This document shows, in pieces, positions 8,403-16,392 of a stretch of DNA of 64,000 bases. The notes below the pieces were generated by a model, which was given only the letters and a program-made list of their open reading frames with translations, had not been told where the DNA came from and ran no database searches. The DNA is from Rhodovulum sp. MB263 (lineage in GTDB: Bacteria; Pseudomonadota; Alphaproteobacteria; Rhodobacterales; Rhodobacteraceae): NCBI RefSeq assembly GCF_002073975.1, contig NZ_CP020384.1, positions 3,100,001-3,164,000 of the forward strand. Reading direction: 5' to 3'. A program made the position numbers and the translations under genes. The first letter of the stretch is position 1, and each line of letters begins with the position of its first letter.

Positions 8403-10106
8403 CTACCTACGGCGCATGCGAGCGAGGCGAGCCTTCGCGACAATCGCGGAGAGTGCTACTGCGGCTTCAATTCCTCCAGTTTCATCAATCGCAAGCTTGA
8501 GAAGACGCCCAATTATGACTTCGTCAAACCCAGAGTTGATAATTATATCCGAGGCCCTATCCAACCCAGGATACCGTTCAGGCCTATGCTGTTGTCTAAC
8601 GTTCGAACGTTGCCTATCTTCGATAGTATGAGCCTGCCTCTCAGCGTGTTCAAATATATCAGGCTGTTCCTTGCCTATTTCTTGCTTCGGATCAGGCCTT
8701 TGAGGCACAGATGGGCGTGGCATTTGCTTATCATCTACTGAGTTTGTGATCTTCGCTCGTCGCTTTGCAAGGACACTTTGTCCAAAAGGCAGTTCGAACC
8801 ATTGCCATATTGCCGAACCTGCGTTGTATTCCGGACCCTTTGGTTTGAGTTCGCCGATCCCGGAAAGTGCCAAGGTGTTCTTCCAATAGACGACGGCATC
8901 GGACTGATTGGTTGGAGGCTCCCACGCAGAAACATCCGGATAAGTAAAGCTGCTGGCCTCCTCATTTCTTGCGACGCTCGCCATGCGAAGAGCCTCAGCG
9001 CGCAAATAGCTCGCGTCCTGAATGCTCCAATTCGGCTCACGCGTGGAAAGTGCGCCGAGTATTGCTCCCGCCATCGAGGCAATTGTGTCGGTGTCGCTTT
9101 CTAGTTCGTTAGCGGATTCAATAAGGGCATCTTCTATCTCTGACGGAGTATGAAGTTCAGAAAGGAACAAGGCCGCAAGAGCGGTCTTAAAACCTGAACC
9201 CCGAAATTGATCAGTTAGGCAGCCCAATCCTTCCAGCACCTCGTGGTAGTTCGGGGTAGAATTCTTTTCGACTAGCCCCTGCACGATAGAGATGTCGCGG
9301 ATAGCCTCCTCTTGAAAATTTCGGATTGCGGTATCAAAACTCTGGCTGGCTTCGCGTTCCCATGTGGGTTTCCAGAAAGAAGAGAGTTCGTTATCCTTTT
9401 CAATTATTTCAGGAAGTCTTCCACAGACAGATACGTACTCTATTGCGCAATCAATTGAAGGGACTTCTTTCCTAATAAGCGTGTCCCACAGGCATAGAGC
9501 ATGGAAAACCGCGCCGCAGAATCCATGGGGATGACCATGGGTCACCACCGCATCACGCATTACGCGCAAAACCAGATCGTCGAGTGTGCCACGGGCGCTC
9601 CATATGTGAGGTTGTATTCGCATGGCTGCACCGTTGCCGCCCGCCGTCACGTATTTTTGCCGATCTGATGAGAAAAAGTTCGAAAACCAGTTTACACCCC
9701 GTTTGGACAGGTTAGCCGCTGCGGCTTTAGAGCCAATACCAGCGCCCAAACAGTAGCCTTGCCATGAAGTCACCTCGATCTTTGCAAAGGCCTCGACGTC
9801 GAAGGTGCCGTTGGCGCTGATTGCCCTCGAAACGCATAACCGTAGTTGTGTGTCATCGGAGTACGTGCCCGCAGGTAGGTCGACTGTCACTCCTGAACGC
9901 CCTCCGATGAGACGTTTCCATGGGACAGGTTCCGACACTTTTCGGCTGCCAGTCCGGCGCTCCACGCCACTTGCCCCATGTGAGAGTTCCGTTATCCATC
10001 CAAGAGCGTCGCCGGCGGCGGCCCACAAGGCAGAGTTGACGACCGCACGCTGATAGTCAGGTGCGCTGTATGACGTCGCGGGTGCTTTTTCGTTGCGGGT
10101 ATTCAA
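8403..10106 (-). CDS. ADP-ribosylglycohydrolase (ARH/DraG family) with C-terminal extension
   Basis: A 567-residue enzyme predicted to remove ADP-ribose from modified targets. Residues about 20-440 form an ARH fold with GDALGW (32-37), the Mg-binding SDDTQL (83-88), THGHPHG (189-195) and SDTDTIASMAGA (337-348), all intact. Residues after about 450 form an extra charged, Pro/Gln-rich linker and a helical tail (SDIIINSGFDEVIIGRLLKL) not seen in plain ARH proteins. Its ATG overlaps the stop of the DarT-like gene by 4 bp, making it the last gene of a three-gene operon. The likely job is reversal or control of the ADP-ribosylation made by the neighbour. The DNA is visibly AT-richer than the core genome, a sign of transfer. 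Confidence 0.9.
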   Translation of the reverse strand: MNTRNEKAPATSYSAPDYQRAVVNSALWAAAGDALGWITELSHGASGVERRTGSRKVSEPVPWKRLIGGRSGVTVDLPAGTYSDDTQLRLCVSRAISANGTFDVEAFAKIEVTSWQGYCLGAGIGSKAAAANLSKRGVNWFSNFFSSDRQKYVTAGGNGAAMRIQPHIWSARGTLDDLVLRVMRDAVVTHGHPHGFCGAVFHALCLWDTLIRKEVPSIDCAIEYVSVCGRLPEIIEKDNELSSFWKPTWEREASQSFDTAIRNFQEEAIRDISIVQGLVEKNSTPNYHEVLEGLGCLTDQFRGSGFKTALAALFLSELHTPSEIEDALIESANELESDTDTIASMAGAILGALSTREPNWSIQDASYLRAEALRMASVARNEEASSFTYPDVSAWEPPTNQSDAVVYWKNTLALSGIGELKPKGPEYNAGSAIWQWFELPFGQSVLAKRRAKITNSVDDKQMPRPSVPQRPDPKQEIGKEQPDIFEHAERQAHTIEDRQRSNVRQQHRPERYPGLDRASDIIINSGFDEVIIGRLLKLAIDETGGIEAAVALSAIVAKARLARMRRR

Positions 10107-10780
10107 TTCTTCTTCCCCAAGAACTTCTGAGGTGAAACCGAGACCGTGACGCCCGAGTACTCGAACTCATCCAGCCAGCCGACAGCTGTATCGTGGTGCT
10201 CCGCTTTCTGTACATATACATGGTTTAGGTAGCTTAAGCTAAGTCGTTCTGGATATAGAACCTCAGCCTGTTCGCAGGTTGGCAAGTTGTCGCTTCGGCC
10301 ATGTCGGCGCACGTCCCAAGGGCGCCCACCGGCGCCATGAGCTTTACGCCGAATGCACTCTGCAAACAGAGCGTCAAACCCTTCTTCACCCCGGTCCCGT
10401 TCGCATTCGTCGTATCCATTATTTGTAGTGGCAAACCAGACACCTTCATGAGTCATGATCTCAGGTGAAAAAGCAAGGATGCACCACCAAACATCGTCGT
10501 TGGTATGCCAACGCAGCGAGAACTCAAAAAATCTGCGATTGATTTCAGAAACGGACAGGTTCACGAAGCGTATCCAGTCTTCCGACTTGTCGAAAAAAGC
10601 GGACTTTTCCGGCCTATTCTCGGAATTCAATTGCAGGACATGACGCAGGTAGGCGTCTTCGCCTACAAGCGGGCGCGACAATAGACTTTTGCTCGCGAGT
10701 GAACCAACCAATCCGCGATTTGTCGTGAAGTGCAGTACTTCCGTGATTCCCCGTTCTTGTATCGACGTTTCTATGGTCAT
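10103..10780 (-). CDS. DarT-like ADP-ribosyltransferase (DUF4433 type)
   Basis: A 225-residue protein resembling the DarT toxins, which attach ADP-ribose from NAD+ to thymidine in single-stranded DNA. The N-terminus GITEVLHFTTNRGLVGSLAS carries the HFT motif of the NAD-binding site (His17), and CEQAEVLYPERLSLSYLNHV (about 169-188) matches the region with the catalytic Glu (Glu173) in QAE. It is coupled by ATGA overlaps to the helicase upstream and the ADP-ribosylglycohydrolase downstream. In classical DarTG the partner is a macrodomain protein; here an ARH enzyme takes that place. The target (DNA, RNA or protein) is inferred from the family, not shown. Confidence 0.75.
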   Translation of the reverse strand: MTIETSIQERGITEVLHFTTNRGLVGSLASKSLLSRPLVGEDAYLRHVLQLNSENRPEKSAFFDKSEDWIRFVNLSVSEINRRFFEFSLRWHTNDDVWWCILAFSPEIMTHEGVWFATTNNGYDECERDRGEEGFDALFAECIRRKAHGAGGRPWDVRRHGRSDNLPTCEQAEVLYPERLSLSYLNHVYVQKAEHHDTAVGWLDEFEYSGVTVSVSPQKFLGKKN

Positions 10781-12189
10781 AAAGGTACCGCTTCGTATGT
10801 CTGATCGTCGAAGTAATCGGTTAGACGAGATTCCTCGCCCGGCTTGTAACCGACAATGACCTGTTTCCTAGCTCGGGCAACCGCTACTGCAAGAAGGCGT
10901 CGCAAAACCTGAATTTGATCAGTTCGCTCTTCATCTCCAAAGTAAGTGTTCTCTTGATTGAAGCCAATGATAATGACGTGATCAAACTCAAGGCCTTTGG
11001 CGGAATGGAATGTGCACAAAGCAATATTCTCATCACCTGCGGGCCATTCGCCATTGCGTTGCATCTCTACATAGTCCAGCCCGGTTCTGGATAGTTCGCA
11101 CCTGACGGTATCGAACCAACGCCCGCCTTCAGGTTTTAGAAATGCCACAGTTTCCTCATCGAGGTCGACAGAGTTGCGGATATATTCTAGCGCCCATCTA
11201 ATCTGTTGAGAGTACTTTCCTGAAATTACCTTTGGTAACGGTCCGCTGGACTTAGCATTGTCAAGATTCGGCAAGACGCCATCAGTGTCTACGGTAATTC
11301 CAGCGAGAATGCTCGATGCAAAGGCGGCTATTTCTTTTGTGTTCCTGTGGTTTTCTCTAAGGCGGTGCGACCGATTCCCGGTAACGTCAATACCAGCTTC
11401 TGCCCATGTAAATCCTCTTGCATAGATGCGTTGCGCGGTGTCGATAACAAAGGTGACCGCATGCTCGTCAGCTAGGTGGTGCTTTATTGCGCGAATTTCA
11501 TTCGCCGAAAAATCCTGACTCTCGTCTACAATAATAACATCATAACCTAGAGACGGAATGTCCGTGCGCATTCTTATCGCAAGAGAGTTCCAGTCTAGCC
11601 AGTTATTGTCGGCAAGGTGGCGGTAATACGGATAAATGACTTCGTCTAGAAGACGTCGCCTTAAGCTCGCTTCCACTCTAGGTAGCGCACCGCGCCCTGT
11701 GCGTTCGGCTGAGATATAGCTTTCCAAATCATTCGGCTCAAATCGACCCATGAGGTATTCAGATTCTTGAACCACATAAGAAGGCTCTAGGCCCTCAAAC
11801 CGGTTTGCAAGCCTATGAAGTGAATTTCGCGCTGCGTCCGCACTCACGCTACCTACGCCTAGTTTGGTCATCGACCACTTTGCGAAGGTCCGAATTTCGA
11901 TTTCTACGCCGACTTCGTTGACTTGTGATTCTGCAAGTGCGCGAACGTAGCCCGCGAGAGTTCTGTTGAAAGTAAGCAAAAGCACTTTGACTGGGGTGTC
12001 ATCTCCAATGCGATCTTTTCGCGCACGCATCATGCCCTTTAGAGATTTGAGGCGCAGGAGCGCCGTAGTCGTTTTGCCGCTGCCAGCAGACCCACGAATT
12101 AATTCCGCGCCCGTTTGGTTACCGCTTATTAGTTTGAGCTGCTCAGACGAAGGAACAATATTTTTTAAATGTTTCATGCCACTAACCAT
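10777..12189 (-). CDS. UvrD/PcrA-like SF1 DNA helicase (compact)
   Basis: A 470-residue superfamily 1 helicase with a complete core: Walker A GSAGSGKT (33-40), motif Ia LLLTFNRTLAGYV, Walker B VIIVDESQDFS (218-228), motif III FVIDTAQRIYARGF, motif IV LRENHRNTKEIAAF, motif V CTFHSAKGLEFDHVIIIG and motif VI LLAVAVARARKQVIVGY. It is much shorter than UvrD (about 720 residues), so the accessory 1B/2B regions are reduced. It is the first gene of the helicase, DarT-like, ARH operon. The start is uncertain between ATG 12189 and ATG 12177. Likely role: binding or unwinding the DNA that the transferase modifies or senses; that is inference. Confidence 0.88.
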   Translation of the reverse strand: MVSGMKHLKNIVPSSEQLKLISGNQTGAELIRGSAGSGKTTTALLRLKSLKGMMRARKDRIGDDTPVKVLLLTFNRTLAGYVRALAESQVNEVGVEIEIRTFAKWSMTKLGVGSVSADAARNSLHRLANRFEGLEPSYVVQESEYLMGRFEPNDLESYISAERTGRGALPRVEASLRRRLLDEVIYPYYRHLADNNWLDWNSLAIRMRTDIPSLGYDVIIVDESQDFSANEIRAIKHHLADEHAVTFVIDTAQRIYARGFTWAEAGIDVTGNRSHRLRENHRNTKEIAAFASSILAGITVDTDGVLPNLDNAKSSGPLPKVISGKYSQQIRWALEYIRNSVDLDEETVAFLKPEGGRWFDTVRCELSRTGLDYVEMQRNGEWPAGDENIALCTFHSAKGLEFDHVIIIGFNQENTYFGDEERTDQIQVLRRLLAVAVARARKQVIVGYKPGEESRLTDYFDDQTYEAVPL

Positions 12190-12337
12190 ATCCTGTGCCG
12201 CGTTAGTACTAGCACTCGGAGCGTGAGGTTGAAACGTTGATTCCGCTCGAGATCGCCGGTTCGATCAAGCATGTTGGTTTGCTGCGCTCCCGCGGCCTGT
12301 TGTAGCCCATTCTTCCTACAACCGTTTCGTCGGCATC

Positions 12338-12718
12338 TTGCTTGGCCTCTTGGTCAAGTGCAATGTTGACTGGAACGTCTCCGGTGCGCCAACTTTTGGC
12401 ATGGACCCAAAGGCGCGATACCGTTTCAAGAACAGGTTGACTCTCTCAGCCAAGGAGGCTTTGCGTCGTGCAGGCCCAGCAGCGCCGCCTTGGCTCGACG
12501 ACGAGCACAAGTTGGTCATTGAGCGCATCTTCGCGGAGGCGGAGCAACGGTCGGTGTGGACGGGCATTCCGTTTGAGGTCGACCACATCGTCCCTTTGAA
12601 CGGTAGGTGCCCGGACACGCTTGAGCGCAATGTTTGCGGCTTGCATGTCTACTGGAATTTGCGCGTCGTGCCTATGCAGGTGAACCGCAACAAGTCGGAC
12701 TTCTTCGAGACAGAGTGA
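12338..12718 (+). pseudogene. HNH endonuclease fragment (phage type)
   Basis: A 126-residue frame with a recognisable HNH-type motif: IPFEVDHIVPLNGRCPDTLE followed by VCGLHVYWNLRVVPMQVNRN and KSD. The only start is a weak TTG, and the frame stays open upstream without an ATG, so the N-terminus is probably missing. Short HNH proteins of this kind are common in phages, often beside terminase genes, which fits the terminase remnant at 7503. Nuclease activity of the remnant is doubtful. Confidence 0.6.
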
Positions 12719-12823
12719 CTTGTTGGTGGCGACAAGGAGCGGGCGGTGGAAGCTGGCGACAGTGACGACGACATTCCGTTTTGACTGTGCCCGCGTTGCA
12801 AAATCGTTGCAAAAACGAAAAAA

Positions 12824-12849
12824 GGCGATCCCGAAGGATCGCCATTTTT
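12824..12849. terminator. Rho-independent terminator
   Basis: Stem GGCGATCC/GGATCGCC with a CGAA loop, followed by ATTTTTG on the plus strand and preceded by an A-run, so it could act in both directions. It sits between the HNH fragment and tRNA-Asn and would end the tRNA transcript. Confidence 0.8.
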
Positions 12850-12871
12850 GCTTTACAACCAAGTGGTTGAT

Positions 12872-12946
12872 TGGCTCCGGCGGTAGGGATCGAACCTACG
12901 ACCAATTGATTAACAGTCAACTGCTCTACCGCTGAGCTACGCCGGA
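12872..12946 (-). tRNA. tRNA-Asn (anticodon GTT)
   Basis: Complete cloverleaf on the minus strand. The acceptor TCCGGCG pairs with CGCCGGA, the anticodon loop contains GTT, the T-arm has GGTTCGATCCC, and G is followed by an encoded CCA. The prophage-derived island lies on its 3' side, a common integration position, though no second att copy of the tRNA end was found. Confidence 0.97.
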
Positions 12947-12956
12947 ACGTGGGGGG

Positions 12957-12985
12957 CATATAGCAAGTCGTTTCAGGCGCGTCCA
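12957..12985 (-). promoter_or_regulatory. Candidate promoter of tRNA-Asn
   Basis: On the minus strand TGGACG (12985-12980) and TATATG (12962-12957) are 17 bases apart, and the tRNA starts 11 bases downstream. Confidence 0.55.
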
Positions 12986-13015
12986 GAGGGGTCTGACGAA
13001 AAAATGCAGAGGGCG

Positions 13016-13939
13016 TCAAACCAGCCGCCAGACGGCCTCCGTCACCGCGCCGCCTTCGGAGCTGGCAAGAGATTTATCCCTTAGTTCAATAAGATGCGCC
13101 AGCACGTTGCGGGTGGCGGCGGGCAGGAGCGCGGGCGGCGTGTCAGTGTAGATCGCCCGGGCCAGGGCCGCGGGCGTCCCCGGAGCTTCGGAGAGAAGTT
13201 CGAGAAGCCGCGCGCCGCGAGCACGGCGATGGGCGGCGAGCGCCGCGATCCGTGCCGGGCCATCGGCGACAGGGGGGCCATGGGCGGGAAACAGACACCG
13301 CTCGGGCCGCGCGGCCAGCCGCTCGAGAGAGGACATGAAGGCACCGAGATCGCCGTCGGGGGGCGAGACCATCGAGCTTGCCCAGCCCATCACATGATCG
13401 CCGGTGAAGAGCGCCGCGCCCTCCGGGTCGAGGCCGCTCCAGGCCAGGCAAAGATGATTGCCCATATGGCCCGGCGTATGCAGCGCGGTCAGATGCCAGT
13501 CCGGGGTCACGAGGGTTGTCCCGTCGGCCAGCCGCTCGTCCGGGCGGAACCCGGCATCGACCCCCTCGCCGCCTCCGAGCCCCGCGAGCCCGGCCAGATC
13601 GGCCCTCCGACCAGCGCTGCTGTCTCCGAAGGCGAAAACCGGCGCGCCCGTCGCCTCGGCCAGCGGCCGGGCCAGCGCGGAATGGTCCAGATGGGAATGC
13701 GTGACGAGGATGCGCGTGATCTTCTCGCCGGGTTCGAGCGCCGCCAGCACAGCCTCGAGATGCGGCCTGAGCGCCGGGCCGGGATCGATGACCGCCACCT
13801 CTCCCTCGCCAAGGAGGTAGCTGTTGGTGCCGCGGAAGGTCATCGGCGAGGGGTTGGGGGCGAGGACACGTCGCAGCCCCGGCGCCAGCCGGTCGACCCG
13901 GCCGGGCATGGGGGCAAAGGCGGTGGGGTCGTCCATCAT
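13016..13939 (-). CDS. MBL-fold metallo-hydrolase (LACTB2/glyoxalase II-like)
   Basis: A 307-residue hydrolase with the metallo-beta-lactamase fold. Metal ligands are visible: HSHLDH (81-86), the His in HTPGHMGN, the Asp in FTGDHVMG and the final His in FPAHGPP. The C-terminal third contains ARLLELLSEAPGTPAALARA, a winged-helix-like tail typical of LACTB2-type members. The ATG at 13939 is chosen because AAAGGGG lies just upstream; a longer frame to 13999 would overlap the divergent kinase. It is transcribed divergently from the histidine kinase with a 40-base gap. The substrate is unknown; related proteins act on RNA or on thioesters. Confidence 0.88.
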   Translation of the reverse strand: MMDDPTAFAPMPGRVDRLAPGLRRVLAPNPSPMTFRGTNSYLLGEGEVAVIDPGPALRPHLEAVLAALEPGEKITRILVTHSHLDHSALARPLAEATGAPVFAFGDSSAGRRADLAGLAGLGGGEGVDAGFRPDERLADGTTLVTPDWHLTALHTPGHMGNHLCLAWSGLDPEGAALFTGDHVMGWASSMVSPPDGDLGAFMSSLERLAARPERCLFPAHGPPVADGPARIAALAAHRRARGARLLELLSEAPGTPAALARAIYTDTPPALLPAATRNVLAHLIELRDKSLASSEGGAVTEAVWRLV

Positions 13940-13979
13940 TCCCCTTTCGTCGCAGCGGCGGCGCCGATATGGCTTTAGC

Positions 13980-15299
13980 ATGGTGGAGCGCTGGATCAAA
14001 CGGGTGCTGCCGCGGGGGCTCTATGGCCGGGCCGCGCTGATTCTGATCGTGCCGATCGTCACGATCCAGCTGGTCGTGTCCGTGGTCTTCATTCAGCGCC
14101 ATTTCGCCGATGTCACCCAGCAGATGACCCGGGCCCTCGTGCTGGAACTGGCTTACCTGACCCGGATGGTGGAGGCCGCGCCAGATCTGGCCACCGCACG
14201 ATCCGAGGCCGAAGCCGTGGCAAGGCCGCTGGACCTGGCGCTGGTGCTGCCAGGCGACGCGCCGCAGGACATCAGCCGCCGGTTCTACGATCTGTCCGGC
14301 AAGACCGTGACCGCCACATTGCGCCAGGGTCTGCCGGGCTTCACCGGGATCGACCTCGCGACCGATACCGCCCGCGTCTGGGTCGGGATCGCGACCGGCA
14401 AGGGGCCGATGGAGGTGTCGTTCAACCGCCGCCGGGTCTCGGCGACCAACCCGCATCAGTTGCTTGTCCTGATGGCGTCCACCAGCGCGCTGATGACGCT
14501 GATCGCCTTCCTGTTCCTGCGCAACCAGCTGCGCCCGATCCGGCGCCTTGCCCGCGCCGCAGATGCCTTCGGCAAGGGCCGGCCGATTCCCTACCGCCCC
14601 TCGGGGGCGACCGAGGTCCGCGCCGCGGGCCGCGCCTTTCTCGACATGCGGGCCCGGATGGAGCGCCAGATCGAACAGCGCACGCTGATGCTGTCGGGGG
14701 TCAGCCATGACCTGCGCACGCCGCTGACCCGACTCAAGCTGGAATTGTCGATGGCAGAGGACAGCCCCGAGACCCGGGCGATGCTGCGCGACATCAACGA
14801 CATGGGTCGGATGATCGACACCTTCCTCGATTTCTCGCGCGCCGATGCGCTGGACGACCCCGAGGAGCTCGATCCGGCCACCCTGCTAATGCGCGCGGCA
14901 GAGCGCGCGCGCGTCGGCGGTGGCACCGTCGAAATCGGGGCCCTGCCCTCCGGAGAGCATGCCTCGCTGCGACCGATGGCGGTCGAACGTGCACTGCAGA
15001 ACCTGATCGACAACGGCCTGCGCCATGGCAACCGGGTGGCGCTGTCGCTCTATATGCGGCCGGGCGCGCTGGTCTTCACCGTCGAGGATGACGGTCCTGG
15101 CATCCCCGAAGCCCAGCGCGAACTGGCGATGCAACCGTTTCAACGGCTCGACGCGGCGCGCAACCAGAACCGGAGCACCGGCGTGGGTCTTGGGTTGGCC
15201 ATTGCCGCCGATATCGCGCGCGGCCATGGCGGCGCGCTGCATCTGGGCATCAGCGACCGACTGGGCGGGCTGCGGGCAGATCTGGTGCTGGCGCGCTGA
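13980..15299 (+). CDS. EnvZ-like sensor histidine kinase
   Basis: A 439-residue membrane histidine kinase. Transmembrane helix 1 is at about 17-38 and helix 2 at about 161-181, with a periplasmic sensor domain between them. Then come a HAMP region (RNQLRPIRRLARAADAFGKG), the H-box SGVSHDLRTPLTRLKL with phospho-acceptor His243, the N-box LQNLIDNGLRHGN, DDGPGIP and GVGLGLAIA. This is the EnvZ architecture. No response regulator gene is adjacent inside the window: the upstream neighbour is the divergent MBL hydrolase and the downstream one an Lrp regulator. Its partner is presumably an OmpR-like regulator encoded elsewhere. Confidence 0.92.
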   Translation: MVERWIKRVLPRGLYGRAALILIVPIVTIQLVVSVVFIQRHFADVTQQMTRALVLELAYLTRMVEAAPDLATARSEAEAVARPLDLALVLPGDAPQDISRRFYDLSGKTVTATLRQGLPGFTGIDLATDTARVWVGIATGKGPMEVSFNRRRVSATNPHQLLVLMASTSALMTLIAFLFLRNQLRPIRRLARAADAFGKGRPIPYRPSGATEVRAAGRAFLDMRARMERQIEQRTLMLSGVSHDLRTPLTRLKLELSMAEDSPETRAMLRDINDMGRMIDTFLDFSRADALDDPEELDPATLLMRAAERARVGGGTVEIGALPSGEHASLRPMAVERALQNLIDNGLRHGNRVALSLYMRPGALVFTVEDDGPGIPEAQRELAMQPFQRLDAARNQNRSTGVGLGLAIAADIARGHGGALHLGISDRLGGLRADLVLAR

Positions 15300-15558
15300 C
15301 CGCCTCTGCATCCCGGGGCTGACGGGGCGCGCCATTGGTGGGGCCATTGGTGGGGCCTGTCTCCCTGCCGACGGGATGGCCACAGGCGAGCCGATCGGCA
15401 CAGCCCGACCGTCGCAACCGCGGCGCCCCCTTGCGGGCTGTTCGGGTGATCGATGCTGCGCCGGCCCCTTTGAAAGACCGCCCCCGCGACGAGAAATCCG
15501 CATGCGTCGAGCTTGCTGAGATCCTCGCCTTCCGCGGGATGCGGCCCCGCAGGGTCGC

Positions 15559-16029
15559 TCAGGCCAGCATTCCCGCAAGCGGCAATGCGGTCGATACCTT
15601 CAGCCGTTCGAGCGCGAAGAAGCTGTCGACGCTGCGCAGACGTACCACCGAGGTCAGGTCGGCATAGAACCGGTCGAACTCGGCCATGTCGCGGACCACG
15701 ACCCGCAGCAGGAAATCATAACGCCCGGCCAGCCGATAGAGGTCGCGCACCTCCTCGAACCGCTCGGCAATCCCGAGAAAGTTCTCGCGCCATTCGGATG
15801 TGTGATCGAGCGCCTCGATCATGACGAAGGCAGTCAATGACAGGCCCAGCGCTTCCGGATCGAGAATGGCGACGCGTTCGCGGATCACGCCCGCCTCTTC
15901 ATGCTTCTGGATACGCTTCCAGCAGGGCGTTTGCGACAATCCCACCCGGTCTGCGATCCGCGCCAGTGGAATGGTCGCATCCCGTTGAAGGAGATCGAGA
16001 ATCTTCAGGTCTATGCGATCGAGTTTCAT
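15559..16029 (-). CDS. Lrp/AsnC family transcriptional regulator
   Basis: A 156-residue regulator: N-terminal helix-turn-helix (LDRIDLKILDLLQRDATIPL, then ARIADRVGLSQTPCWKRI) and a C-terminal RAM/ligand domain (FEEVRDLYRLAGRYDFLLRV). GGGAGG precedes the ATG at 16029; upstream in-frame codons lack family similarity. It is divergent from the sulfate transport operon, with a 363-base region between. Lrp-type regulators usually sense an amino acid; control of the adjacent cys genes, or simply of itself, is possible but not shown. Confidence 0.92.
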   Translation of the reverse strand: MKLDRIDLKILDLLQRDATIPLARIADRVGLSQTPCWKRIQKHEEAGVIRERVAILDPEALGLSLTAFVMIEALDHTSEWRENFLGIAERFEEVRDLYRLAGRYDFLLRVVVRDMAEFDRFYADLTSVVRLRSVDSFFALERLKVSTALPLAGMLA

Positions 16030-16392
16030 GCTGCCTCCCTGACATTGACCGCGCCCATGGAAGGCGAGTCGGCACTCAGGATGCCACAATTCAACAAAAT
16101 GTCGACCTTTATGATCGTGTAAAAATATCCACCAGCCAGGCCCCCCTCCCTGGCTCTCTTCATGAGACTTCGGCCGGGGGGTTGCCGCCGGAGAAGGATT
16201 TTCCAAAATCACGACCGAAAAAGCCGACATTCTTCCTTTGAAAAAGTCGATCACATCTGTCGTTATTTAAGGGTCAGGCGGCGCAGACGACGCCCGGCCC
16301 TCGCCCGGCCCCCGCCAGAACGGCCACCGGCCGGGTCCCGTCCCGTCCGCCTGACACGACACACTCGACAGGGGTAGCAAAGGAATACGCCC
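16030..16392. other. Divergent promoter region between lrp-like gene and sulfate operon
   Basis: This 363-base spacer must hold both promoters. The part at 16080-16130 and 16190-16265 is AT-rich for this genome (for example TTTATGATCGTGTAAAAAT). I looked for a SAM-type riboswitch ahead of the sulfate genes and did not see one. No gene is apparent. Confidence 0.5.

Noticed and set aside
13143-14708. A 521-codon minus-strand frame across the MBL hydrolase and kinase
   Set aside because: It overlaps both genuine genes in the wrong frame and resembles no family.
16030-16392. SAM-type riboswitch ahead of the sulfate genes
   Set aside because: No matching conserved core or pseudoknot could be found by eye.
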